Assembly (NCBI GenBank): GCA_018398805.1
Contig: JAGFBZ010000900.1
Span: forward strand, 186,001 to 250,000
Length of the DNA: 64,000 nucleotides
Direction: 5' to 3'
Origin: Hirundichthys speculiger
Lineage: Eukaryota > Chordata > Actinopteri > Beloniformes > Exocoetidae
Position numbers and translations under genes: made by a program. Shown here in pieces: positions 9,769 through 20,773 of this stretch. Numbering within the stretch: the stretch's first letter is position 1; each line of letters begins with the position of its first letter. The notes beneath the pieces are model-generated. The model saw only the letters and a list, made by a program, of their open reading frames with translations. It was not told where the DNA came from and did no database searches.

Positions 9769-12744
9769 CATGTCACCTTGTGACTGTAGGTCATCTTGTA
9801 AGCTGCAGCAAAACTTGATATCAAAAGTATCCTAAACGCTACATGTGTTAACTACCATGTTGTAGTAACAACCCCCCACTTCCACCACACACACACACAC
9901 AAAAGTTCAGGCTCAGAATTTTTTTTTGCTTTAATCCCTGTATTTGTCACCTAAACAATGACAATATTACTTCTTGTGTTTCATTTTCAGTGTTCTGACT
10001 TTAGAAAAAGAGAAAATGTTCACGGTCTCTTGTTCACGGCCAAACAGTGAAGCGTTCAACTCTGCGTGTCCCGTGTTTAACAACGTGCGGCTCTCTGGGT
10101 TTTAACACGTTTAACTGTTGACTGTATCTGGGCTGTCTGATTCTGCCCGTGTTAAATTAATGAGAGAGTAGCAGGCACTGCAGGAGGCGGTCACAGGACA
10201 TTATCAAATCAAAATGAGACTTTGTAGCAGGCTGACTGAAGCAAAAGACTTTATTAAAATCAATAAGTAAATAAAGACGCAAACAGTGTGTTTTGTTTGC
10301 CAGGTTAACAGAACATGGCCACACGGTCGATGATGCATGGCCATGTTTGATTTAAAGGACGTGCGCGCACTCACGCGCGCACGCACTCCAAACTGTGTTC
10401 CAGTATGCTCACGACTGCTGCTGGTGACGACCCATTAATGAGACCCTTGACATCCAGCACTGGCGCTATTTTCCATCATGCATCATAGCTTTTATACGCA
10501 TATGCCATCAATGTGGCATGAATGCCATTAATGTCACAGTTGAATGTGATTCCACCGCCGCCCCACTGCTGTGAGGAACACTCAAGGTCAGACCCTTTTT
10601 TTTTTTCCTCTCCAGTGTGTGGAAATGTAAATTGACTCTGCATTTCCAATGCACTCCGCTAGCCAGTACACGGTCCTCCACAGTGATACTGACAACCGCT
10701 TTTCTATTTCTTCTGTTGCTATAACTGCTTATCTTGCTGTATCAAAAAGAAGAATTACATTTAAGTGGCTAAAATTCTGTTCTTTATTTGATAGCATCAC
10801 AAAAAAAGTAATCACTAAACAGCACCAAATATTGAGGATTGAATAAAGTGTTTTGTAATTCAGCTCTTTGTTGTTGTTTTTTTTTCTTCCCTCCAAGCAC
10901 CTCACTGGCTTGGATATCATTCCGTTTCTTTGTAGCTCATCACTCTGGGCTTTTTAACCTGTCACTATAATAGATGCAGAGCACCAATCCTACCTTTAAC
11001 TGTCAGTGTACTTTGACAGTTCATGACCAGGTGCCTGAAGACAGGTATTTAGTGCCTCTTAGAAGGTCAACACTGAAACAGCTCCCTTTAAAAATGACGC
11101 ATCCACGACAAATATAATGGCAATCACATTGTGCTGTACTTAAAGATATCAAACAGCAACATCTTGGAGAGCAGGTAATGACATTCTTTCATACTTCGGC
11201 GTTCCCTGGCAACAGCTTGTCTTTCCTGTCATTTGTCATGTCAGGTGAATCTCCAGGGGGGAGGTGTTCATTGACAGCAGAGCACCAGTGCCACAATGCA
11301 CTAACGTCACTCTTTACTGTGAAGCTGTCGCTTAACACCTCCCTGAGCTCTTTGTACCGACTTGTCTGTATTGCCATCTGCTTCCATGTCTGTCTCTCTG
11401 TGTCTGTCACAAGGTCAGTTGATTTTTTTTTTATTCCCCCAACCAGCCATTAAAGCTTTGATCCCTCTGTGAGGTCTGCATAGAGGAGATTAATGTTGCA
11501 TGCTCTCAAACATACATCCGTGCAATAAAGGGAGCCAGTTTATCGAAAGACTTTTTACTCCTATATCATGTTTAAAGGTCATGCAATGAAGGTGGATAAA
11601 CAGGTTGATGGACTGAACGTGTCGGTCACTGGGCCGTCACGGACGTACCCTCAGCTACTAGAATCCGACCCCTCCAAACCAAAAAACTCTTCATAACCAG
11701 TTGAAGTTAAAGAGGACTGCTACCAACTTGTTACACTGATATTGTAAGATGATCAAAATTCCTACAACCTCTTTGCTTTCAGCAAATTTGAAGTTTAAGA
11801 ATCTAAAATACAAAAACTAAGCTTGTGACAAATATTGAATCAATCATTAACTAATAAAATAAATTAATTAATAGATATATTTAATAAAAAGTTTCCCTTG
11901 TTCTTTATTTTGCATCAGGAGTTAAAGGTGGTGAGAAAAGTGAGATATCTAGGTCACATTTAAAGAGATGATTATTATGGGAATGATGATGATATACAGC
12001 ACTAATGCTACAGTCTGCTTTCACAAGCCAGTATGCTGGCGTTTAAATTTCATATGTGTACAGAGGATGTTAAAACTACCTTTTAAAGCATATCCTGCTC
12101 CACTCTACACAGCTAAACTCTGGTGTAGTTACAGTGACGCAGAAATGGAAAGACTTAATTATGTGACCTTGAATGATTCATCCAGAGTTGTGCTTAAGTT
12201 ACAAAAGTGCAAGTGACGTCTCTGTGACTCCTAATGTATCTACATTTCATGCTGTGCTCAGGAATTTCATGTAACGATTTAGGTATCAGTTAAAGAATTA
12301 AATAAACTCTAGTTATACAGGTTTTAAGTGACCCGACATGTAGAGACACAAGATACTTTTTAAGCACTGGAATAGATCTCTGTATGCATTTTAAATTCTT
12401 GTTGATTTATGAGCTGTAATGATTTTAACCAGTATGGACCGACGAGTCTGAAATAAAGCTTTTCCATCTATCTGGGATCACTTCTGCTGGTCTACATTCG
12501 GGCAACGTTGCGTGCTGTTCAAAACTGTAGTGCAGTGAGTGTGGTTATATACTATGCAGTTTCAAAAACCACATACAGAGAATGCGACTATCATTTTTAC
12601 ACATGGATTGTCCATCACCTTTCCAAATCTTCAGGATGTGCTACAGAGGACTTACAAGATGTTGGTGAAAAATGAATGTGTAGAAATAAATGTTTTAGTG
12701 TTCCATAAATTTATCAAAAATGATGGCATGGTGGATGTGTACTG
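9769..12744. other. No gene recognised; Z-DNA-prone tract
   Basis: About 3 kb with no exon or element I can support. There is a (CA)n run at 9888-9901, an alternating purine-pyrimidine GC-rich tract at about 10359-10385 and short T runs at 10587 and 11427. Open frames at 11178-11453, 11968-12216 and 12539-12790 have no motif and no convincing splice context. Confidence 0.4.
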
Positions 12745-13536
12745 CAGGCTTTCTCAACCTTTTTTCAGTCACGACACCTTTCAAAAGTGAATAAAATCTC
12801 ACGACAACCCAGAGTAAAATATAATCCAAAACCACACTGCATCGCTCTGACTGTAAATGCATACGTCCCGTTTATTTTGTTTAAATAACCTGAACAGGAT
12901 AACTGCACCAGAGTAGGCCTCAGCAGGAAAGCTTCTTTTCATCCGTGATGTGCTTGCTTCCATCCATCATCCTTGTATTGCCTCTTTTTAGCCTTATCGC
13001 TAGCAGCTACCATTGGTACCTATGGAGCAGATTCAGAGCTGGTGGATGAAGGCTTGATGAAGAAGTCGGCTCCTCTGTGATGTTCCGTTCCTGTGGGGCT
13101 TTTCTTTTTAGAAAACGATCTATGATGCTGCTAAAAAGTTCTCTTTGCTATCTGTGAAATAAAATTCCAGTGGTTAAATGATATTACAATGTAAGCTAAC
13201 TGGGCAGTCACGTTGACCTTACGCTGACCCCGTACTGACGTTGTTAACATTGGGAAATGGGCATGTGAGACATATTTTTATTATTCATTTCATGTCCAAT
13301 TATGTATCTTATTTATTTATTTATTCAGTCATTCATAGGCAAAAAGTATGTATTTATGTATGCATTCATATATTTATACAGTGCTACCTCTACTTCTAAA
13401 ATTTCGCATGTAGAAACGTTCGTAAGTAGAGATACCACTGTATATGAAATGTCAGAAAAGTAATTTTTTTGAGGACACCCCTGAAGCAGCCGGACGACAC
13501 CCCAGTGTGCCGCGACACCCCGGTTGAGAAAGGCTG
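12745..13536 (-). mobile_element. hAT element copy 1 (Charlie-like), non-autonomous
   Basis: The left end reads CAGGCTTTCTCAACC and the right end GGTTGAGAAAGGCTG, a 15-bp near-perfect TIR of the hAT Charlie type. The flanks are GTGTACTG (12737-12744) and GTGCACTA (13537-13544), a decayed 8-bp target duplication matching at 6 of 8 positions. The interior is the reverse complement of 28540-29995, including the segment corresponding to a transposase N-terminus (about 12920-13130 here). I assign minus because copy 2 has the transposase-like start on plus. It holds a short 62-bp MITE at 13379-13440. There is no open transposase, so it is not autonomous. Confidence 0.88.
13379..13440. mobile_element. 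62-bp MITE nested in hAT copy 1
   Basis: Starts CAGTGCTACCTCTACTT, ends AAGTAGAGATACCACTG, and is flanked by TA on both sides. The termini match those of the 756-bp MITE at 28615-29370, which occupies the same site in the other hAT copy. This is therefore an internally deleted version of that element: almost only the terminal repeats remain. Confidence 0.8.
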
Positions 13537-13544
13537 GTGCACTA

Positions 13545-15749
13545 AATGTGTCTTTTGAGGCAAAAGGTTCCTAGTGATAGACTTCCACAGGGTTTGTACA
13601 GGTAAAGCTGGTAATCACAGCTAAACTGTTTGATAACATTAATATTCTTGGAGTTGACAAAACATTGCCTCGTTCAGTTATTTGAAGCGCATTGTTGAAA
13701 GTGTTTTGAACTGCAATTAGTAAGTCGGTGAGATTTAAGCAGCATAATCCTTCTTAAAAAACCATCTGGAAAATAGCAATTTGTAAGTGTTTTAAACAAC
13801 GATGGCAGGTTACTGTCTGTCTGTATGCATCCATCCGCATCAACGTCTTGAATCCTGGAAAATAGATTTCTTTGTGATCATGACCTCTAATGTTTGGAAA
13901 ATGCAACTAATAGACTGTCCTTTAAGTTAACCCTCTGCTGCTTTAATTTCAAGAATTATTTTACTTTGGTCTGGTCTTGTCTAAAGACATCAACAGATTT
14001 TGGAGTTAAACTAGGCTTGTACGCTTGAAAGTGGCAATTTGCTATTAACGGACACATGATGTCAGTTCATAAATCTCTGCAAGTCAATGAGGCGGTTTAA
14101 GACCAGATGAAAAAAAAAAACAGGATGCAGAGATTTGTGAAATGTCTTTTTAGCCTTGAGTTGAGGTGACAGGCAGCCGTTTCCACATTTAATCATTTGA
14201 TCACTTGAGCGTAAATAAAACCCCTGGGCAGGAGTTTGCTTAAGGCCATGGATTATGCCTCTGTTGAAAAAGATTTTTTCATGATTGTCTGGCCAGATCA
14301 CCCTTCCCCAAAATCAACTCTTAACAGCTCACTAGCTGTGTTTAATCAAAAACGATGCATCAATTGAGCCCTTCAGTGCAAAGTCTCTTGAAATAGCAGA
14401 ATCTAAACCCAAGTCAAAAGCCTTAAAAATGTGAATGTTGACCCTAAATTTTGTTCAGCTACACCTCACTCCACCTCCTGAAAAACACACTCAAAGTTAT
14501 ACCAGGGGAGGAAGGACACCCCCCTCCTCCTCACTCTCCTTCACCTCCCCTCCTCTTCGCTGCATGAGCTACCACTGTGTCATAATATACCGACTTCTGA
14601 CATGAAGTGCAACAGCTCAGTTAATATCTGCTGACTGCCCCTGTGAGCTATGCTCTGGGGGAAAACTACATTTCAGGGTGCTGAGACTGACAGCAAACAC
14701 ATTTGGCCTCCTGAGCCCATTTTGGCTCCAAAAACCCTTCTTCCAGGCACATCATCAGGAAAACCTAACGAGCAAGTGCACATAACTTTTGTTTTTCGCC
14801 TCCATTTTCACTCACCGTTTCATTGTCTGCATTTTGTATGTGTGCTAACAAAGTGTTTGTCGTGCATGAAGAAAAGAAACTGTTTTTGCTCTGTGGTACA
14901 AGACTGGAGTTGCTAAGAGAAGCTGGAGAATTCAGGCAGTTAATTCTAAAAATAATAATGTGAGGATGGATCACAAATGTTACATGAGGGTAAGAAATTA
15001 AAGGATCTTGCCTGAAACGAAAGTCACACACTTTTTTTTTTTTTTTTTTTCACAGCTCTCACATCCTCAGCAACAGAGAGAAAACAATTCTTTCATAGCA
15101 GGTCAGTGTCAGTCAGTTATTTTCTTGTCTTGGATTTCAAACAGTGAAAAGAGATTGAACAGGTGTGAAGACAAATGTTATTGACGAGGAGAAAAAGGGA
15201 AGAAAAAAAAGCAGAGAATACAGAATGTGGACTGAAAGCTGGGAGAAAGAAAGGGAGGGTATCAGGTTAGTAGCGGTGAACGTGAAGCGTCAGGAGGGAG
15301 GGATGGAATAAAAGTAGGTGACATCTGTCAAAGTGCTGTGTTTGTGCTGTGCGCAGCAGACTGACGCACTGCAAGTGAAGAAGACTGAATAAGAGCTGCC
15401 CATTAAAGACAGGGGGGAAGGGAGAAAAGGAGGAAAGGGGTGGAAAACACCCCACGCTGCCTCTCTCTCAGGGCAGACCAAAACACAGGCTTCAGACTTT
15501 GAGCTTTACAGTACATCAGCAGATGATAGCAATCAGGGTCTCTCAGCTCTCATCTGACTCCTTTTCTGTAATATTACTCTCCACCTCTCTTTTCTCACCT
15601 CATATGTGCTGCAGAGTTTGCCTGCTATTGTGACTTAATGTATTTATTTGTCCAAGTTATTACAAACTATAGACCAAATATGGCCTGATGTTAATAAATG
15701 AAACCTCAAACGAGCTGCCTCATTTTTTTTTCTTTTAATGAGTGGTCAG
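13545..15749. other. No gene recognised; pyrimidine-rich and poly-T tracts
   Basis: A CTCC-rich pyrimidine tract lies at about 14517-14560 and a T run of about 20 near 15031-15050. The open frames (14062-14301, 14650-14916, 15267-15481) show no domain. I see no element termini. Confidence 0.4.
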
Positions 15750-16011
15750 CACATGTGTCAAACACAAGGCCCGCGGGCCAAATGTGGCCCTCGAGAGCTT
15801 GGGCATTTATTGGCTTAAATTTTAAACTAATATTTTAAGATTTAAAATAAGCTTACACTGCTTTAAAGTGCAATAAACGACAATAAATGAAAATAAACTA
15901 CACCTCCCATCATGCATTTCGTCATTACCTACAACGATAACGGTGGCTATGAGCAAGACGATTTTTCAGAACTGATGGACTTAAGAAAAACCTCTACAAA
16001 CTAACCCCAAC

Positions 16012-16300
16012 ATGTCCAAGAAAAGAATTATTGATGCACAAGGAAGGCAGTTTCATGAACGACAGGGAAAACAATTACAAGTTTGTATCTCAAGGTGAAA
16101 TAACAGTATGTCTTTTGTGTTATGAGGAGGTGTCAGTCGTAAAAGAGTTTAATCTAGGTCGGCATTTTGACAGCAAACATGGAGCTAAGTATGCTAAATT
16201 TAGCCTGCAAGAAAAACAAAGAACCGCTTCCACTTCTGAAACCAAGGTAATGGATACTCTTACAAGCACAAACCCTGGGTTTAATATAATAATGAGTTAA
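16012..16300 (+). pseudogene. hAT transposase N-terminus (BED-like zinc finger), frameshifted
   Basis: The likely original start is the ATG at 16012 (MSKKRIIDAQGRQFHERQ); a frame change near 16065-16075 moves the reading into the frame of 16031-16300. That frame encodes CLLCYEEVSVVKEFNLGRHF, followed by SKHG: a C-x2-C...H-x4-H pattern as in the N-terminal finger of hAT transposases related to the ZBED5/GTF2IRD2-type proteins. This finger would bind element termini. The frame stops at 16300, long before any catalytic RNaseH-like domain, so only the N-terminal roughly 90 residues survive. The family link is by motif; the frameshift is seen directly. Confidence 0.72.
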
Positions 16301-16307
16301 ATATTTG

Positions 16308-16425
16308 AAACTTACATAATACATAATTACTTATGTATTATAATTATACTTATATAATAAGTAATTATAATTATATAAGTATAATTACTTATTACTACAT
16401 AATAAATACAGAAAGTGTTATCATT
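16308..16425. repeat. AT-rich imperfect palindrome
   Basis: Alternating blocks such as AATTACTTATGTATTATAAT and ATAATAAGTAATTATAATTA recur on both strands, making an imperfect inverted-repeat cluster about 115 bp long. It lies inside the hAT remnant and could be an AT-repeat expansion or a small palindromic insertion. Confidence 0.6.
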
Positions 16426-16554
16426 ATAATAAGGTGTAGTTTCATTTATTTTGATTTATATTGCATTTTGTTACATTCATGCCATCAATCTGGCCCTTCG
16501 AGGGCCACCATGATGCTGATGTGGCCCTCAGTGAAAATGAGTCTGACACCCCTG

Positions 16555-16891
16555 GTGTAAGAAGATACAGTTGGAGATGCTCAAATATTAGCTGTGATTA
16601 TTGTTTAATAAAAATAATGAGAATCATGGGACCACCTGACCTGTCAGGAACTGAGGAATAAACACTAGAATCAGTTTTAGGAGTCTTTTTATCCGTACGT
16701 GGTAGGTGTGGGACAAATATAGCACACACAGAATATACCATAATATTCATTTTTAATTTGAAGCAAGGCAACAGTGGTTGAATGTCAGTGATGTTGTACT
16801 TGACTTAATAAATGTCACTGTACGCACAGTGTACAAGAGACAAATACCAGCGTGAGGTTTGCATGGATTTCTGTCAGTAGATGCATGTATG

Positions 16892-16923
<32 letters not shown>

Positions 16924-17209
16924 CGTGTGCGGGAGGAGCTCGCGCAGGGAAGAAGAGCTCATTTACAAGCAGGTGGTACAGTCACAGCCTTTTTATGGAG
17001 TTTCTGGGCACTTCCCATTAATCCTAGTGTACTGAAAAAGCCTGCAGTGTATCAAGAGGATGCTCATGAGATATTCGTCAATGAATGGAGGTGAAGGGGC
17101 TCAATGGGTAAAATACATACTGACCTAAAAAACATACTGAGTACCCTCCTCTCTTTTTCTCTTTTTTTAATTACATAAAATGTTTGAGCTGGTTGATTAG
17201 TGAAGTGTA
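16555..17209. other. No gene recognised; (GT)n microsatellite
   Basis: A (GT)n run with GC interruptions lies at about 16886-16930. Frames across it are repeat artefacts. Nothing else is recognised. Confidence 0.5.
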
Positions 17210-18680
17210 TATACCGTCCATCCCTCCATTAATTTCTGCTTAAATCTAAATCTAGGTTGCTGGGGCAAAGAGCAAAGAGGCTCCTCCAGGTCTTCCAGAG
17301 GACATCGAGGTGTTCCCAGGCCAGCCAGGAGATGTAATCTCTCTAGTGTGTCCTGCATCAGTTCTGCTTTGTGGTCTTCTTCCATTTGGACATGACCAAA
17401 ACTAGGGATGCACGATAACTGTTTTTTAAAAACAGAGACCGATAACCGATAACACACACATATACCTAAGATCATTACATCAATACTATGAACAAAAGCA
17501 AAAAGAGTTTTTGCTTTTTATATGAAAAGATATTTATTTTTTCCAATGAAACACTATTGGCAAGCCTCTCAAACATTTTCTTAAAGCTACCAAACAAACC
17601 TATTTGATATCTCACATCAACTTAAATAAGGTGCATTACTGACTGATATAAAAAATATAAAGGCTCCTTGAACTGATGGAAATACATGCATCAGAATTAC
17701 AAACTGAAAAAGATTAACATTTAAAGGATTTTGGCTTGTGGTTCTTATTTAAATTAATACCTTTAATTAAAGCAAATGAGGTTCAGTAGTTTTTATTTTT
17801 TAATCTAATGGAAGCTTTAGATGAGAGGAATGAGGGAGAGGAGAGGGAGGGGAGGAGAGACTGCTGCTGGCTTAAGCACGTTAGCATTAGCTTCCGTTAG
17901 CTCACGTTAGTGTGATTTCAAAACTCCATGGAAGCGATTGTTATGTTGTAGGTGGCCGATCAGGTTTAACATATTAAAGCTTATGCTTGTGCTTTCCTCT
18001 TCGTAGAATTCGCTCGGAGGATTCGTCACAAATAACCACCAAACTATCTTCTTCTGAAACTTTAACGAAGTTCCACGCCGCCATGTTTGTTGTGATCAGT
18101 ACGCTGTGCTCCAGGGTGCATTCAAGGTGTAACGTAAATTCCGGCGTTCCCTCGTTTGCTAGTTGTTCTTTCAGCCTTTTCTATTTTTTTCTTTTTTTAT
18201 GTGCAACGTGGGAGAATACTGCAAATATCAAATCAAGTCAGCAACTACCAAAATTATGACCGAGTTAACGAGTTGTTTTCTGGCATGAGGGGGTATTCTT
18301 GATTTTCCTTTTTGAGTAATCGTTTTTCTGATTTTGCCGACATTACTTGAACATAACATTCACTGCCGGTCATTCAAGGCTCAGAGGCACTGCCGTGTTG
18401 ACAGAAATATATATGTTATCGGGGCTATTCGTCGTGATATCGGAGTTATCGGGATGACGTCATAATTTCCTGTTATCGGCCCGATAGTTATCGTGCACCT
18501 CTAACCAAAACACCTCCCCTGAGAGGCATCCTAACCAGTTGACCAAACCACCTCAGTCGGCTCCTCTTGATGTGGAGGAGCTGCGATTCCACTCCGAGGC
18601 TCCTGGAGAGACTTCTCACCTCATTTCTACGGGAGTGCAACCACCCTGGGGAGGACAAACATTTCAGCTGCTTGTATTTG
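17210..18680 (-). mobile_element. RTE-type LINE 3' fragment split by a hAT insertion
   Basis: The two halves are 17210-17394 and 18512 to about 18680. Read on the minus strand they join into the C-terminal part and 3' end of an RTE/Rex3-type LINE: a segment resembling the GHLIRM/GRPRTRWRDY region, then WPGN and the ATGGATGGA-type end near 17214. The reading frame has stops and frameshifts. The halves are separated by the 1101-bp hAT at 17403-18503, whose target duplication ACCAAAAC is present on both sides; removing the insertion would restore one continuous fragment. The LINE is therefore older than the hAT. The outer limit near 18680 is approximate. Confidence 0.72.
17395..18511. mobile_element. 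hAT element (1101 bp) with perfect 8-bp target duplication
   Basis: The element is 17403-18503. It begins TAGGGATGCACGATAACTG and ends AGTTATCGTGCACCTCTA, a TIR of about 18 bp with two or three mismatches. The direct repeat ACCAAAAC lies at 17395-17402 and 18504-18511. The TIR, and subterminal GATAACCGATAA / TTATCGGCCCGATA motifs, fit the hAT family with TAGGG-type ends. No transposase domain is recognisable inside; the only sizeable frame (17987-18259) has no motif. It is therefore a non-autonomous copy, inserted into the RTE LINE. Confidence 0.9.
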
Positions 18681-20148
18681 CAAAATGTCTGTACATCTTA
18701 CCAAATCTTACCAAAAAAAGGCTTGTGAACGCAGGAATGTGGCCCCTTAATGGACCACTGGTGAGTGTTGTACTGCACCACAGTCAAAGTCCGATTCACA
18801 ACGTTCATCTCGATCAGCTGAGGCTGGCTTTGAACTGGCAGCTGTGTCCAACTCTCTGGCGGGGGTCATCGACAAACACTTAAAGGAATCATTAGTGAAG
18901 AAATGCTCCAGTGCTCATTGTATTCGAAGTATTGGCTTTGGAAGTCCTTGTGTTCTCTGTAGAAAAAAGGATGCTTGTTTCTGTTTTGTCGTTAAAGAGT
19001 TGGTCTCTGTTCTACCTCTGTGCCACTCCTTGAAGGAATCAACTGCATCTGGAAAATGCTTAATGCAAGCTTTGTGCTTTGTTTCATGAAATAGATCAAC
19101 AGCTGTACGAGCAGAATTTAGACAGTACAGTCAATCAGGGCCTCATCCTCTTTCTGGTGATAATCAACCTGAAGAGTGATGTCTTGCAGTTTCTGCTCTG
19201 AGAGCTGGGGCAGAAAGAGAGTGACGACCTTCTCTCAAGGGAGTCTGGCTGGCAAAGAGAATGAATAAATTGTGAGTCTAGGGTTTTTCATTTGGGTTGA
19301 TAATGTGGCTACCTTTAAAAAAAAAAAAAGCTGTTGTAGGTAAACTGAGGACTTCTCAGACTAAAAGTCTACTGTAACTTGTCTACAAGTTGATGGTCCC
19401 AAATCCAGGCAACACAAATCAGACACACCATTAAAATAGAAACAGTTATGCTGAAATGGTCACATGATGCTGGTCATTGCAGGTAATATCAAATCAATTC
19501 TTTTCTGAAGGATGCAATGTGGGAGTAATAATGGGGCTTTATCAGTCTGGCGATGTACATGACGACACTGAATACCCTGAATAACAGTGGTTTTATGTAT
19601 TTTATGCCTACACATAAGGAGGATGCCCTTTCCAGGCTGTTAAAAGCAAGTCATTTGGAATAAGAAATTATAAAGGTAAGAAGTGCATCTTCCTGACAGC
19701 AACATATGACTGTGAAGAATAAATCTCCAACAGAATGAGGCTCCAAGGGATGCTGTGCAATAACAGCATGGTTGGTCACACGGGAGAGAAGTTGTGTGAA
19801 ACACTACCTTCCTACCTGTGAAACAATTCTTACCTTCTGCTCTTTAATAAATGTTACCAGCAGAAAGACTGAAACCGCCAGATAGGTTAATTAAAATCCC
19901 AAAGGTGGTTTTCATCACCCAAACATTTGTTTCAATGTGTAAAGAGGCAGGGGAGTGATGGCATCTTTATCAGAGAAAGTCTCGCTCCATGTGCATTCTC
20001 TAATCTCAGTGTTATAAAAGCCAGTAGTTCCAGCAAGGCTTTTAAGTGTTTGAGTCCCAGGGGCTACATTTTTTTTTTTTTTTCAAACCAAGGGTTAGGG
20101 TTGATTCCAGTTTGTTTTTGGTCTAAGACGCCATTGACCATTCTTATA
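18681..20148. other. No gene recognised
   Basis: Open frames at 18539-18883 and 18844-19089 overlap the decayed LINE end or have no motif. Poly-A near 19318-19329 and poly-T near 20069-20083. No other feature. Confidence 0.4.
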
Positions 20149-20150
20149 TA

Positions 20151-20509
20151 CAGTCATGGAAAAAATTATTAGACCACCCTTGTTTTCTTCAGTTTCTTGT
20201 TCATTTTAATGCCTGGTACAACTAAAGGTACATTTGTTTGGACAAACATAACAATAACCACAAAGATTGCTCATAAGAGTTTTTATTTAAGAGCTGATAT
20301 CCATTTTCCATGGTTTTCTTGATTATAAACCTAAATCACTTAAGTTTTTTACATCAATAGCTATGGCGTTTGTACTGACCAAAAACACTGCTTTTATGCA
20401 TTCAGTGTTTTCTTTTCTGTCTGTTTTAGTCACATGATGACGTTTAGTGGTACCAGGTATTAAAATGAACAAGAAAGTGAAGACAAAATGGTCTAATACT
20501 TTTTTCCAT

Positions 20510-20514
<5 letters not shown>
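20151..20514 (+). mobile_element. Tc1/mariner-type MITE, copy 1
   Basis: Starts CAGTCATGGAAAAAATTATT after a TA at 20149-20150 and ends in a TTTTTTCCATGACT block next to TA. The terminal inverted repeat extends inward: TTCTTGTTCATTTTAAT on the left is mirrored by ATTAAAATGAACAAGAA on the right. No ORF. The same family occurs inverted at 27016-27378 with almost the same length (about 364 and 363 bp). The TA flanks suggest mobilisation by a Tc1/mariner transposase. Confidence 0.88.

Positions 20515-20597
<83 letters not shown>
20513..20597. repeat. (TA)n microsatellite abutting the MITE
   Basis: About 42 TA units start exactly at the right end of the MITE, where the TA target duplication would lie. 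Frames reading I-Y repeats on both strands are artefacts. Confidence 0.97.
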
Positions 20598-20599
<2 letters not shown>

Positions 20600-20629
20600 T
20601 TTTCTTTTTTATTTTTGTGGCTCTGGTGG

Positions 20630-20773
20630 CTTTCATTAAGAGTGTACAGACAGGAAAGCGAGGCAGATATGTTGCAGTGCTGCAGGCAAAGAGTTGAACC
20701 TGTGACGGCTGCAGGAGGACTGTAGTCCCTGTATATGGGCCTCCTGCTCAAACCGCTGAGCTCTCCAGCGGCC
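20630..20773 (-). mobile_element. tRNA-derived SINE
   Basis: On the minus strand, an A-box-like GAGCTCAGCGG (plus 20753-20763) is followed by a B-box-like GGTTCAACTCT (plus 20690-20700), the internal Pol III promoter layout of a tRNA. Downstream on the minus strand the sequence runs into a TTTCCTGTCTGT block, as in common teleost tRNA SINEs. There is no acceptor-stem pairing, and the spacing and 3' body rule out a functional tRNA gene. Confidence 0.68.

Larger units (their letters stand above)
15750..16554 (+). mobile_element. hAT element remnant with BED-finger-like ORF
   Basis: The left end contains GTGTCAAACACAAGGCCCGC and the right end contains GAGTCTGACACCCCTG, an imperfect TIR of the widespread hAT type that begins CAGGGGTGTCAAAC. 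Both ends have GGCCC-rich subterminal blocks. The flanking 8-mers (GTGGTCAG and GTGTAAGA) are not a convincing duplication, so the edges have decayed. Inside is a broken transposase start (16012-16300) and an AT-rich palindromic stretch at 16308-16420. Confidence 0.75.

Noticed and set aside
20090..20105. Telomere-like GGGTTAGGGTT
   Set aside because: Only about two units; too short to be an interstitial telomeric tract.
20447..20751. Open frames over (TA)n
   Set aside because: They encode alternating Ile-Tyr on both strands, an artefact of the dinucleotide repeat. The same applies at 26852-27089 and 33867-34220.
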